Assembly: GCA_934183325.1 (NCBI GenBank)
Contig: CAKPSH010000001.1
Coordinates: forward strand, 62,001 to 126,000
DNA: 64,000 nt
Direction of reading: 5' to 3'
Source of the DNA: an uncultured Clostridia bacterium
GTDB taxonomy: Bacteria; Bacillota; Clostridia; TANB77; CAG-508
Shown here: in pieces, positions 34,606-44,212 of the stretch
Layout: every line of letters begins with the position of its first letter
How positions within the stretch are numbered: position 1 is the first letter of the stretch
Program-made: the position numbers and the translations under genes
The notes under the pieces: model-generated
Seen by the model: only the letters and a program-made list of their open reading frames with translations
Databases searched by the model: none
Told to the model about the DNA's origin: nothing

Positions 34606-36246
34606 CTAATATACATCAAAAGCACTTCCACCAATAAATTCTCTCATTAATGATGTCTTTGGTATAAATTCGTCTGATATGGTATCAAAATATTGTAATA
34701 AATTACAAAGTCTTGTTGCTTCTGCACATTCTGGATTAGATTCATCTATTTCCTTTAATAGAGGAATTGCATAATCCTTTAATACTGATAATTCATATAT
34801 TAATGAAGAGTTGAACATAACATCTGCTTCCTCTTGGTATGGGAATATATATTTTCTCTCTCCTCTATTTACAGAATACCAAGTTTTTATAGTTTGTAAT
34901 GCTGGATAGCTTCTAAATTGATTATCTCTAACAATTCTTCTAATTAATCTTGTATCTGTTGTAGAAATTCTATTATAGTAATCCAAGTTTAAAACTGTTA
35001 AATCACTTATATAGATTTTAAACTTTTGCTCTTTTGGAATTGAATGTGTTAAAGCATTATTCAAGCAATGTATCCCTTCCATTACTAATATATCATCTGG
35101 TCCTAATTTTAATGTATTTCCTTTATAATTTTTATGACCAACTGAGAAATCAAATGTAGGTATTTCTACTTCTTCTCCATTTAATAATCTTAAAATATGG
35201 TTATTAAGTAATTCAACATCTAGAGCTTCTATACACTCAAAATCATAGTTTCCAAATTCATCTTTTGGATTTTGCTCTCTTTCTACAAAATAATTATCAA
35301 CAGATAATGTTACTGGTCTTTTACCATTTAACATTAATTGTATTCCTAATCTATTTGCAAATGACGTTTTTCCTGAGGAAGAAGGTCCTGCAATTAAAAC
35401 TACTCTTGTTGATTTATTCTTCACAATTTTATCAGCAATATCTGATATTTTCTTTTCATGTAAAGCTTCTGAAAGAATTACAACTTGTTTTCCCCCATCT
35501 TTTTCAACTTGTTTATTTAATCTATATACAGTATTTGTTTTTAATAATTTATAAATATCATCATATTCATTTAATGTAGACAATAATTTTTTAGTTTCCA
35601 CAAAAGGAACTATCTCTTCTGGTTTATCAATTGGAGGATATTTTATTAAAAATCCAAATTTATATTTTTCTAAATCAAAAGTTTTCATAATTCCTGTTGA
35701 TAATGGCATTACACCATAAAAATAATTATAATAATCTTCACAATAATATAGAGATACATTATCAGCCTTTTTATCTACCTGTAATATTCCTCTTCTTGAT
35801 TTTTCTTTTTCAAAAAATTCTTTTGCTTCTTCTTGTGTCATTGTGACTTTTCTTATTTCAATGTCTTTATTGATAATTTCTGTCATTCTAGCCTTTACAT
35901 TTCTTATCATTTCTTCTGTAATTTCTGCATTATCTGCTTCACAAAACATAGAATTTGAAAGTTGATAGTTTACTGTTAATTTTACTTCTGGATATAATTC
36001 GTTAAAAGCTTTACCCATTATGTATAAAATTCCTCTAATATATACTCTTCTTCCTTCTGTATTTGTATAATCAATTAGCTCTATTTTGCAATCTCTTTTA
36101 ACTATGTGATTTAGACTTTTTACCTTATTATTGCAAATACTTGCAATAATTGGTCTTTCAGCATTTGCTATTTCATCTTTTAATATATCTTTTATCTTTT
36201 GATTTTCACTTACTTCAATATTTTTATCTTTATAGTTTACTATCAT
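34606..36246 (-). CDS. TGS-domain/uridine kinase fusion protein
   Basis: The 546-residue protein joins an N-terminal threonyl-tRNA-synthetase-like part to a C-terminal uridine-kinase/phosphoribulokinase P-loop kinase. The first part is a TGS-type domain at about 1-60 followed by a second additional domain. The kinase starts near residue 275 with Walker A GPSSSGKTSFANRL and contains SVDNYF, then DFECIEALDVELL, then VMEGIHCLNN. This architecture recurs in Firmicutes as a putative nucleoside kinase. Whether it phosphorylates uridine is not shown. The N-terminal part lacks the synthetase catalytic core. The start has AAAGAGAGGG upstream and a promoter at 36280-36308. Confidence 0.88.
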   Translation of the reverse strand: MIVNYKDKNIEVSENQKIKDILKDEIANAERPIIASICNNKVKSLNHIVKRDCKIELIDYTNTEGRRVYIRGILYIMGKAFNELYPEVKLTVNYQLSNSMFCEADNAEITEEMIRNVKARMTEIINKDIEIRKVTMTQEEAKEFFEKEKSRRGILQVDKKADNVSLYYCEDYYNYFYGVMPLSTGIMKTFDLEKYKFGFLIKYPPIDKPEEIVPFVETKKLLSTLNEYDDIYKLLKTNTVYRLNKQVEKDGGKQVVILSEALHEKKISDIADKIVKNKSTRVVLIAGPSSSGKTSFANRLGIQLMLNGKRPVTLSVDNYFVEREQNPKDEFGNYDFECIEALDVELLNNHILRLLNGEEVEIPTFDFSVGHKNYKGNTLKLGPDDILVMEGIHCLNNALTHSIPKEQKFKIYISDLTVLNLDYYNRISTTDTRLIRRIVRDNQFRSYPALQTIKTWYSVNRGERKYIFPYQEEADVMFNSSLIYELSVLKDYAIPLLKEIDESNPECAEATRLCNLLQYFDTISDEFIPKTSLMREFIGGSAFDVY

Positions 36247-36279
36247 TTTTTTCCCTCTCTTTTTATTATTATATTATTT

Positions 36280-36308
36280 ACAATAACCTAAAATTCATAA
36301 AAAGTCAA
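36280..36308 (-). promoter_or_regulatory. promoter of the TGS-uridine kinase gene
   Basis: On the minus strand TTGACT (36303-36308) and TATTGT (36280-36285) are spaced by 17 bases, about 35 bases upstream of the start. Confidence 0.55.
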
Positions 36309-36445
36309 TATTTTCATTAGCCAAATGTAGCAATTATATTTTATTTGAATAACATATATAAGTATATTACATTTAATTTTTGTAAATAATATTTATACAT
36401 TAATTCTTATTACATAAATTTTTGAGGAAGGAGTTATTTTTCTCT

Positions 36446-37276
36446 ATGAAATCATTTTGCATAAAAAGTAATACAGCTGGAATTATAAACTATTTGCTCG
36501 ATGAATTCTCAGCCTTAAACTTAGAGAAATTATATATTTCTTCTAATTCTTTTAAAATATACGATAATGTAATATTACATTACAACGGTAATGATATAAA
36601 TCTTTTTTATAATTATTTTTGCAATATACTTTCAAAAGCAATTATAAAATTTTATGAACCTTTAAAAATAAAACAAGAATTAAGCAAAAATTTCTTTTAC
36701 TTTAATCACTTGGAAAAAGAACAAATACTTGAAATATTTGATAATGAATTAGAAAATCAAACTAATTCTTTAGTATTAAATAGATTTACAGCAATATATA
36801 AATCTCTTCTTAATTATATTAATGAAGGGCATCATTCTGTTATTTTTAATGGTTTTTGTAACTTTAGGTTATCTTCATATAATGCAATTCTTGATTGCTT
36901 ATTAAGTAATTGTGTAAATCGTTTTTTACTTGAACGTGAATACCTTGAATTTATAAACTTATTAAAACTATATATCAGCTCCAATAGTCCTAAAGAAAGC
37001 ACAATTCATTTAATATATTTAAAAACAAATTCAATCTTATTAGATGATAATAAACAAATTATTGATATAAAACACTCTGATTTACTTAATGCAAAGTTCT
37101 TATCAGATATTACTTTTTCTGATAATGATTATATTTTAAACTATTTATTAAATGCTCTTCCAGCTCAACTAGTTATTCATATTCCAAATCTCTCTTATTT
37201 CCAAGATGAGTTTTTAAACACTCTAAGATTAATCTTTGAAAATCGCGTTTGCATCTGTACTGATTGTGTAATTTAA
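36446..37276 (+). CDS. ytxC: YtxC-like sporulation protein
   Basis: The 276-residue protein fits the YtxC-like family, a putative sporulation protein whose role is unknown. The diagnostic region is LLNYINEGHHSVIFNGFCNFRLSSYN (quoted in part: NYINEGHHSVIFNGFCNFR), matching the family's INxEGFxxFRLxxY pattern, followed by an EYLEFINLLKLYI helix. No signal peptide is present. The start is the ATG at 36446 with AGGAAGGAG twelve bases upstream, a somewhat long spacing; eight in-frame codons before it overlap the ribosome binding site. It is a single plus-strand gene with a terminator after it. Confidence 0.75.
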   Translation: MKSFCIKSNTAGIINYLLDEFSALNLEKLYISSNSFKIYDNVILHYNGNDINLFYNYFCNILSKAIIKFYEPLKIKQELSKNFFYFNHLEKEQILEIFDNELENQTNSLVLNRFTAIYKSLLNYINEGHHSVIFNGFCNFRLSSYNAILDCLLSNCVNRFLLEREYLEFINLLKLYISSNSPKESTIHLIYLKTNSILLDDNKQIIDIKHSDLLNAKFLSDITFSDNDYILNYLLNALPAQLVIHIPNLSYFQDEFLNTLRLIFENRVCICTDCVI

Positions 37277-37312
37277 AAATCAAAGGTCAAATAATTTTTA
37301 CCTTTGATTTTT
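37275..37312. terminator. bidirectional terminator after ytxC
   Basis: A perfect 13-bp stem (AAAAATCAAAGGT against ACCTTTGATTTTT) begins at the ytxC stop. Both arms end in A5/T5, so it works on either strand and may also end the AAA-ATPase-like gene. Confidence 0.88.
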
Positions 37313-37353
37313 ACAATTACTTTTATGATTTGTGCTTTTTTTATATTTTATCG

Positions 37354-39060
37354 TTATATCATATCAATATAAATTTCATCTTTTACCACAACTACTGTAT
37401 AGCTTTTTAATTTTGGTATCATTTTTATTTCTTCTTTTTGAATATAGCTTCTTATTTGTTCTTTTGCTTCTTGCTTTTTTATTTTTAATAATTCAGGATT
37501 TTTATTATACTCTTCTTGTTTTATATATTTGAATTCTAATAATATTCCATATCTTTCTTCTATTTTTTCTCTTGGTATCAGCAATATGTCTGCATATTCT
37601 CCTCCTACCTCTAATTCTGATTTTACATATACTGCTCCTAACATTCTACAAATCGAATAAAATATTACTTTTATATATTTTTCATCAAATCTTTGATAAT
37701 CTCTATTTGATAGATTTCTTAAGAATTTTCCTAATACTTCCATCGCTTTATCTATTTTTCCATATATTAATATTTCTTCATTAATTTTTTCTGTATCTAT
37801 TGTGTCTGTTACTATATTTGCTTTTCTTCCTATATATTCTATAAAATAATCACTATATATTTTTCTTATAACATCATTTGGTATTTGGAATTTACATTTA
37901 CTAAATCCTTTTTCCTTTATTGTTAAATATCCTAAATAAAATAATAATGATACTAATTCTTTTTCTCCAAAACTTATTTCTGCATTAAACTTTTCCGTTA
38001 GCTCACTCTCTATTAATTCTCCTGAGATTATTTTTTCTAATAAATCTATCTTGCTCATGTTTTTACACAAATCCATAAATGCTTCTATTTTTTTATAATC
38101 GCTTATTATATTTGTATCTATTAACTCTTCAGGAATTTGTTTTTGTTCCTGATATGCATTTAAAAAATATAATGTCATATTAGGGTTATACATTCTATAT
38201 TTTTCATAATCTTCGCTTATCATATTTGAAAATACATACCCGTCATAATTAGCTTTTATTATTGGCAATAATTCTTTTTGCTTTTCTTCTAATATATCTA
38301 ATTCTTTCATCAAATATATTACATCTTCTTTTCCAAATCCAAGCATATCATTAAATTCTATATCTTTTGTTATATCTCTTGCTATATTAAATCCACTCGT
38401 TGTACTATCTAATGTTACCGGTGCTACACCTGTTATAAATATTCTATCAACGACTGTCTCAGTTCCTTTTTTTAATATTTCATACCATTTTCTTATTTTA
38501 CCATTTTTTGCTACTAGATTCTTAAACTCATCTGTTCTAAATCCTAATAATTCATTTGCAAAATGATCATATTCATCTATTATTACATAAATTCTATCAT
38601 TTGCTCTTTGAATTTGAAATGCTTTAAATAAATTATTCAATATCATTTCTGCTTCATCATCTTTATTAACAAAAAAATCTAATTTGTATTTTGAAACAAA
38701 TAACTCAATAGAGGTCGCTACTTCATTTTTAAATCCTTTTATTGTATCTTCTAAAGTTTCTGTACATATACCTGAAAAATTAAATCTTAGTATATTATAT
38801 GAATTCCTATTCTCTGTTGGATTTTTTCCTATATATGTATTTCCAAATAATTCTTCAAATTTCTCTTCTCTATTCTTATCATAATAGCACTCTAATGTAC
38901 TTGTAAATAATGTCTTTCCAAACTTTCTTGGTCTTAAAAACATTATAGTTTTATCTGCTAAATTCTCCATTTTTTCTATATATTTTGTTTTATCTACATA
39001 TATTCTATTTTCTCTTACTATTGTCTCATAATTACTTATTCCATTTGGTAATTTTCTCAT
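37354..39060 (-). CDS. AAA-ATPase-like protein with C-terminal PD-(D/E)XK nuclease-type domain
   Basis: This 568-residue protein belongs to a widespread family (AAA-ATPase_like plus DUF1703-type nuclease fold) that is often multicopy in Clostridia and Bacteroidetes. The N-terminus carries IYVDKTKYIEKM and the P-loop variant FLRPRKFGKTLF. Walker B is YVIIDEYDHFAN, and TGVAPVTLDS follows. The C-terminus has YADILLIP...YGILLEFKYIK, resembling the D...ExK nuclease core. The function is unproven; mobile or defence-related roles have been suggested for relatives. The start is the ATG at 39060 with GAGAGG upstream; 13 earlier codons lack a ribosome binding site. It stands alone beside the polysaccharide locus. 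Confidence 0.85.
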   Translation of the reverse strand: MRKLPNGISNYETIVRENRIYVDKTKYIEKMENLADKTIMFLRPRKFGKTLFTSTLECYYDKNREEKFEELFGNTYIGKNPTENRNSYNILRFNFSGICTETLEDTIKGFKNEVATSIELFVSKYKLDFFVNKDDEAEMILNNLFKAFQIQRANDRIYVIIDEYDHFANELLGFRTDEFKNLVAKNGKIRKWYEILKKGTETVVDRIFITGVAPVTLDSTTSGFNIARDITKDIEFNDMLGFGKEDVIYLMKELDILEEKQKELLPIIKANYDGYVFSNMISEDYEKYRMYNPNMTLYFLNAYQEQKQIPEELIDTNIISDYKKIEAFMDLCKNMSKIDLLEKIISGELIESELTEKFNAEISFGEKELVSLLFYLGYLTIKEKGFSKCKFQIPNDVIRKIYSDYFIEYIGRKANIVTDTIDTEKINEEILIYGKIDKAMEVLGKFLRNLSNRDYQRFDEKYIKVIFYSICRMLGAVYVKSELEVGGEYADILLIPREKIEERYGILLEFKYIKQEEYNKNPELLKIKKQEAKEQIRSYIQKEEIKMIPKLKSYTVVVVKDEIYIDMI

Positions 39061-39166
39061 TTTTCTTACCTCTCTTTTTGCTAATTTGATATTATTCAAA
39101 TTAATCTTATATGTGTTTATTTTACTATATCAAGAATAAAAATGCAATAAAATACTTCCTACATTT

Positions 39167-39230
39167 AATAAAAAGGTAAATCTTTGAATTAAACTTCGAA
39201 AAGTTCACTTCAAAAATTTACCTTTTTATT
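39167..39230 (-). terminator. terminator of the cpsC-cpsD-cpsB unit
   Basis: A perfect 15-bp stem (AATAAAAAGGTAAAT against 39216-39230) closes a 34-base loop. On the minus strand the descending arm ends CCTTTTTATT. It starts three bases after the cpsB stop. Confidence 0.8.
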
Positions 39231-39233
39231 TTC

Positions 39234-39947
39234 TTATATTTCTTCATTATGTAAGACCTTTAATGCATTTGCATTTGAGATATTATCAAATTCCTCATCT
39301 GATACATATCTCAAAATATGATCAATATATTTTTGCGTTTTAGTATACATTGTCTTCTGTCTATGTGTATCTGTTCCTAAGAAGGATATCATTTTTTTCT
39401 TTAAAAGCTTAATCGCTGTCTTTTTAGCTTTTAATCCATAAAAGCCATCTATACTAGCATAATTCATTTGCAATAATGCACCATTCTCCACTAAATCCTC
39501 AGCAAACTTCAATTTTTTTTGCACATATGGATAACGCTCTGGATGTGCTACTATTGGAATATATCCATTCTTAACTATATCTTTAATAATATCAATTGAA
39601 TTAAGCATCGGCTCATCTGTCAATGGAAATTCCATTAATAAGTATTTACTATTATTTATGGTTGTTGCCTTTTTTTCAGAGATAAATTTGCAAATATCTT
39701 CATGTGCATATATTTCATTTGCTTGATATAAATTGACCCCTACTCTTCTAGAATCTATTTGCAAATCCTTTATTCTATCACTTACATATTTAACATCTTT
39801 TTCATAAAAGCCCATCATATAATGGGGTGTACATATCACAGTATCAAAACCTGCTTTTTTTGCCTCATATAATAATGCTACACTTTCTGAAAAACCTTTT
39901 GAACCATCATCTGTATCATTTATAATATGTGAATGAAAATCAACCAT
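39234..39947 (-). CDS. cpsB: CpsB/YwqE-type tyrosine-protein phosphatase
   Basis: This 237-residue PHP-fold, Mn-dependent phosphatase dephosphorylates the CpsD-type tyrosine kinase. Visible metal-binding motifs are VDFHSHIIND (H5, H7), CTPHYM, MEFPLTD, VAHPERY and GTDTHRQ, in the order of the CpsB family. The start has AAAGGAG upstream. It follows cpsD by 16 bases and completes the phosphoregulatory set that controls polysaccharide length and export. Confidence 0.94.
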   Translation of the reverse strand: MVDFHSHIINDTDDGSKGFSESVALLYEAKKAGFDTVICTPHYMMGFYEKDVKYVSDRIKDLQIDSRRVGVNLYQANEIYAHEDICKFISEKKATTINNSKYLLMEFPLTDEPMLNSIDIIKDIVKNGYIPIVAHPERYPYVQKKLKFAEDLVENGALLQMNYASIDGFYGLKAKKTAIKLLKKKMISFLGTDTHRQKTMYTKTQKYIDHILRYVSDEEFDNISNANALKVLHNEEI

Positions 39948-39963
39948 TAAAATTATTTCTCCT

Positions 39964-40665
39964 TTACTTTACCTTTGGATGTATATCAGCAGAGTAATAA
40001 TAGTATCCTTTTTCATATCTTTTTTCAACTTTTTTAATTCTATTTAAAGTAACACCTATTACTTTACCGCCTACATTATCTATTTCTTGTTTTAATCTCT
40101 TTAAATCTTCTTTTTTTGTTTTCTTATATGCTGCAACTATAAGTGTTGCATCTGCATCTTTAGATAATATTACAGAATCTGTAACAATACTACTAGGTGT
40201 TCCATCTAAAATGACTAAATCGTATTCGTATTTTACAGTATCCATTAGCCATTTCATTCTTTCTGAACATAATAATTCAGAAGGATTTGGCGGAACTGTA
40301 CCTGCTGTGATTACAGATAAACCTTTCATTTCAGTTTCATTTATATATTTATGTATATCATTGTCTCCATCAATTCCTGAAAGATAATTAGACAATCCCA
40401 TATCACTACTTTGTTTAAACAAAAAAGCTTGTCTTCCTTTTCTCATATCTGTGTCTATTAATATTACTTTTTTTCCAGCTTGAGCAAAAGCAACTGCTAA
40501 ATTAGCAGCTACCCAGCTTTTTCCCTCTCCAGGCATTGTACTTGTAATTAATAATGTTTTAAAGTCTTTATTACTGTTCATAAATTGTATATTTGTTCTT
40601 AAAGTTCTAAATATTTCTGATACTTGTGCTTTTGGTGAATGAAAAGTTACAATCTCACTTCTCAT
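39964..40665 (-). CDS. cpsD: CpsD/CapB-type bacterial tyrosine kinase
   Basis: This 233-residue BY-kinase autophosphorylates on a C-terminal tyrosine cluster and cycles with CpsC. It has Walker A STMPGEGKSW (46-50 GEGKS), Walker A' LIDTDMRKGRQ, Walker B LVILDGTPS, and a Tyr-rich tail (RYEKGYYYYSAD). Its first 11 bases overlap the end of cpsC. It is paralogous to the protein at 58906-59580, most residues of the core being the same. Confidence 0.95.
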   Translation of the reverse strand: MRSEIVTFHSPKAQVSEIFRTLRTNIQFMNSNKDFKTLLITSTMPGEGKSWVAANLAVAFAQAGKKVILIDTDMRKGRQAFLFKQSSDMGLSNYLSGIDGDNDIHKYINETEMKGLSVITAGTVPPNPSELLCSERMKWLMDTVKYEYDLVILDGTPSSIVTDSVILSKDADATLIVAAYKKTKKEDLKRLKQEIDNVGGKVIGVTLNRIKKVEKRYEKGYYYYSADIHPKVK

Positions 40666-41383
40666 ATCTTTTTCCTCCTTTTTGTTTTTTTGCTTCTGGA
40701 TCTTTATATTCTGGAATTGATGCTAATACCATTGAACCTAAATCGTTTTCGATTTCTTTTGTACTTCCAATTGTATTATCCAACATATTTAAAAATAGAA
40801 TAACTCCTACTGCAATTACTAATCCAACTATTGCAAAGATAGCAATATCTTTAACATGGTTAACATTATATGGAGTAGAACTTGCTTTCGCTTCATCTAT
40901 AATAGCTATATTACTAATTTTATAGACTTCTCTTACTTTTACATCAGATGCTTTTACTAATTGATTTGCAATATTCATTGCTGTTTCTGGTTTACTATTA
41001 TTTACAGTAATTTTTAATACTTGTGTATCATTTACTGCTGAAACAGATATATTTTTTCTTAAACTTGCAACCGTATCTTCTATTCCTAATTCATCAATTA
41101 CTTGTGATAATACAGAATCACTTGTTATTATTTGAGTATATGTATCTACTAATTTTTGGTTTAAATTTATATCACTTGCATTAATTGAAGTTGAATTTCT
41201 ATTTTCATCTTCAACATCTGTAATCTGTGATAATACTATTTTAGTTGATGATTGATATTTTGGTTTTACAAAATTAAATGAGTAAATAGCTCCTATTAAT
41301 ATTGCTACCAAAATGCAAATTATTATTAAAACTTTTTTACTCCAAAATAATTCTAATAAATCTCTTAAATCTATCTCTTCCAT
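40655..41383 (-). CDS. cpsC: CpsC/Wzz-type chain-length and kinase-adaptor protein
   Basis: The 242-residue polysaccharide co-polymerase has two membrane helices, at about 19-38 (VLIICILVAILIGAIYSF) and about 183-203 (AIFAIVGLVIAVGVILFL), flanking an external Wzz domain. A cytosolic C-terminal tail ends in basic residues and activates the CpsD kinase. The Wzz signature DLRDLLELFWSKK is at the start and the proline-containing KASSTPYNV precedes the second helix. The start has AAAAAGGAG upstream. It is the first gene of a cpsC-cpsD-cpsB unit with its own promoter. Confidence 0.94.
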   Translation of the reverse strand: MEEIDLRDLLELFWSKKVLIIICILVAILIGAIYSFNFVKPKYQSSTKIVLSQITDVEDENRNSTSINASDINLNQKLVDTYTQIITSDSVLSQVIDELGIEDTVASLRKNISVSAVNDTQVLKITVNNSKPETAMNIANQLVKASDVKVREVYKISNIAIIDEAKASSTPYNVNHVKDIAIFAIVGLVIAVGVILFLNMLDNTIGSTKEIENDLGSMVLASIPEYKDPEAKKQKGGKRYEK

Positions 41384-41415
41384 TTGTATCTCCTTTTTAT
41401 TTCTATCCTTTTGTT

Positions 41416-41444
41416 ATTATATATTATATTATATTTTTTAGCAA
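41416..41444 (-). promoter_or_regulatory. promoter of the cpsC-cpsD-cpsB unit
   Basis: On the minus strand TTGCTA (41439-41444) and TATAAT (41416-41421) are spaced by 17 bases in the 273-base gap upstream of cpsC. The rest of that gap (41445-41656) is A/T-rich and holds only weak inverted repeats. Confidence 0.65.
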
Positions 41445-41656
41445 GGATATTGTATATTTTTTGAAAACTTTTTCCATAATTTTATATATACTTATCCAAA
41501 TGTTTACATTTAATTATATTATTAATGATTCCTTCTCCTTCTTGCAATTTTTATAATAATCTAATCTTAATTCAGCTATAATTTATATGTCTTAATAACC
41601 GTTCATTCATATACTAGTTACTCAAGTTATCATTTACTTAACTATAATTATATTTA

Positions 41657-43210
41657 TTATTCTTTATCCTCATTTTTTTTGCAGCATTTCAAAAATAGCT
41701 TTTTTATTAACTCATTAATCAAATTTGTGTAATATTTAAATTCATCTGTTCTCCTAAAAATAATAAAATATATTCCATTAGCGACTACCGTTATTACAAT
41801 AATTTTTACAAGCATTTGAATTATTAAATTACTTATATTAACAATTATTAATACTTTATATGTGATATATATAGCTATGATTGGAGCTACAATATATGGT
41901 AAATAATCTTTAATATATTGTGAATAATTTCTTTCGAAAAGTTTATTATAAACATATTTATAATATCCATAAGCAAATAAAATTGTAGTGCTAAATATCG
42001 TGCCCAAAAATACACCAGCTAATCCCTTTATCTTGACAAATATAATAGATAATATAATATTTGATATTGCTTCTACAATTGGCATCCAACGATCTTGATA
42101 AAAAACACCATCTGCGTTCTTAAAAGTTAAACTTGTAATTCTTAAACCTTGTATGTAATAATTTATAACTAAAATTATTAATACGCTAAAATCTAATAAG
42201 TATTTGGATCCAATCCACCACGATATAAAAGGTTCTAATATTCCTAAAATTCCTGCTGCTGAATACATATAAATCCAAGAATTCATTAATAATAATCTTT
42301 TATAAGTTTTATAACTTTTTTCTTTGTCATTTTCTATCAATAAATTTCCTATACTTGCTGTTATTGAATTATATACCTGATTTATTAGTGATTGTAATTT
42401 ATTAATTATTAGATAATAATTATCGTAAAATCCTACCGTACTTACACCTAAAAAAACAGAAATTATAATATTATCAGTTCCTAAAACAACAAAAGAACCA
42501 ATTTTATGAAATAACAAACCTTTTATTTTAGAAATAATATCATTTTTAGTTGTATTTGAAATTGTTCCTTCTGTTTTTTCTCTAATATATGGATATTTTT
42601 TGTCAACAATTAAATTAATAATTAAATTCTCCATAATTCTAAAAATAATTTTTATTATTAAATATAATACATAATTCTGAAATTTAATTAATGCTATAAT
42701 TTGCACTAAATTCATAAAAAATATATAAAATATATGTACAATGTTAACTATATATGTCTTTTGATCTGCATATAAAATTGACCTTTTATACGTTAGCCAA
42801 TAAGATACTACAACATCTAACAAACACCATATATATATCATAGTTAAATTATCCTGTATTGCAACTTCCCCAACAATATATTTTAAAAATGGAATTAGGC
42901 TTATCCCTAAAATTAATATTACACCAGAAATAATATAATATCCTTTTTTATATAATTTCATCAATATTTTTATTGAATAGATATCGTTTTCAGCTAATGG
43001 TTTGTATAAATTATATACTATAGCAGAGCCCAAGCCCAATTCTACAATTGAAAGTACTGACAAAATATTTGAAAATAGTCCATTTATTCCTAAATACTCA
43101 ATTCCTAATGTATTAATGAAAAATTTTTGTGAAATAAATCCTATAATAATTGTCACAAAATTTAACAATAAAACAATTATTATATTCTTTAAAGAATTTA
43201 ATGTTCTCAA
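41657..43210 (-). CDS. wzx: oligosaccharide flippase (Wzx-type)
   Basis: This is a 517-residue membrane protein of the polysaccharide flippase/MATE-like superfamily, with about 12-14 hydrophobic helices. Typical family sequence is near the N-terminus (GFISQKFFINTLGIEYLGINGLFSNI, in part) and in the middle (VVLGTDNIIISVFLGVSTVG). It would flip the lipid-linked repeat unit to the outer leaflet. The start is a TTG at 43210 with AGGAGG upstream. It is the last gene of the biosynthetic part of the locus. Confidence 0.92.
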   Translation of the reverse strand: MRTLNSLKNIIIVLLLNFVTIIIGFISQKFFINTLGIEYLGINGLFSNILSVLSIVELGLGSAIVYNLYKPLAENDIYSIKILMKLYKKGYYIISGVILILGISLIPFLKYIVGEVAIQDNLTMIYIWCLLDVVVSYWLTYKRSILYADQKTYIVNIVHIFYIFFMNLVQIIALIKFQNYVLYLIIKIIFRIMENLIINLIVDKKYPYIREKTEGTISNTTKNDIISKIKGLLFHKIGSFVVLGTDNIIISVFLGVSTVGFYDNYYLIINKLQSLINQVYNSITASIGNLLIENDKEKSYKTYKRLLLMNSWIYMYSAAGILGILEPFISWWIGSKYLLDFSVLIILVINYYIQGLRITSLTFKNADGVFYQDRWMPIVEAISNIILSIIFVKIKGLAGVFLGTIFSTTILFAYGYYKYVYNKLFERNYSQYIKDYLPYIVAPIIAIYITYKVLIIVNISNLIIQMLVKIIVITVVANGIYFIIFRRTDEFKYYTNLINELIKKLFLKCCKKNEDKE

Positions 43211-43219
43211 ACTAACCTC

Positions 43220-44212
43220 CTAATTACCCTTTGAAATCAAAATTTTTATTTTAAAGAAAATATATGTAAGCAAAAACATTTTATATTTTAATAATTTTGC
43301 AAATATATTATAATCTTTTCTCTCTAAATTAAATCCTTCTAGCCCCCAGACCACTATATTATTTTTTCTATACTTTCTTATAACATTCTTATATTTACTA
43401 TATGAAAATTTTTTTGCATATTCTCTAAAGAATGCATGTATCTTAACTAGACATTCATTTTTTAAAAATAAATTATCATAATTTTTATTATACATAGAGT
43501 CGCAAAACTTTCTCTGTTCTTCTATTAAATATAATGAAATATCTAATCTATCCTCTCTAAATTTTCGATTTAAAGATTCTTCATTATCCAGACATACATT
43601 ATATAAACAATCTGATATACAAATTATTATTTTAGTATTTTTCAAGTACTCTAAATTAAAATACATATCTTCACCTGCAGTTAACGTATTCTCGAATTCT
43701 TTTTTTATTAAATCTTTTCTATATAATTTATTACATGGTGATGCAAATACCTTCTGAATATACTTAAAATCTTCTACCGAATTGTGAATCCTTATTTTTT
43801 TTCTTTCCAAGTGAGGATTTCTTAATAAAACATTATTTTTAAAAACATTAAGACCACATATTACTAAATCAGCATCATTTTCTTCTAACTCTTCTTTTAA
43901 TTTCTGACAACAGTTTGGTTCCAAAGTATCATCGCTATCTACAAATTTAATATATTCTCCACTAGCCATATTTAATCCTACATTTCTTGCTACAGAAACC
44001 CCTGAATTTTTTATATGCTGCACTTTTATTATTTTCTTAAATTTCATTGCATATTTATCACATATTTCTGGTGATGAATCTTTAGACCCATCATCCACTA
44101 ATATTATTTCAATATATTTATATGTTTGCTCCAGTATACTCAATATACATTTTTCTAACCATCTTTCTGAATTATATACTGGAACAATTATACTAATTAA
44201 ACTATTAATCAT
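43220..44212 (-). CDS. family 2 glycosyltransferase
   Basis: The 330-residue GT-A enzyme begins with SLISIIVPVYNSERWLEKC, then VDDGSKDSSPEICD, then GVSVARNVGL, and has the metal-binding motif FVDSDDTLEP. A basic C-terminal region probably associates with the membrane. It adds a sugar to the repeat unit; donor and linkage cannot be predicted. It overlaps the upstream pyruvyltransferase gene by eight bases. Confidence 0.92.
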   Translation of the reverse strand: MINSLISIIVPVYNSERWLEKCILSILEQTYKYIEIILVDDGSKDSSPEICDKYAMKFKKIIKVQHIKNSGVSVARNVGLNMASGEYIKFVDSDDTLEPNCCQKLKEELEENDADLVICGLNVFKNNVLLRNPHLERKKIRIHNSVEDFKYIQKVFASPCNKLYRKDLIKKEFENTLTAGEDMYFNLEYLKNTKIIICISDCLYNVCLDNEESLNRKFREDRLDISLYLIEEQRKFCDSMYNKNYDNLFLKNECLVKIHAFFREYAKKFSYSKYKNVIRKYRKNNIVVWGLEGFNLERKDYNIFAKLLKYKMFLLTYIFFKIKILISKGN

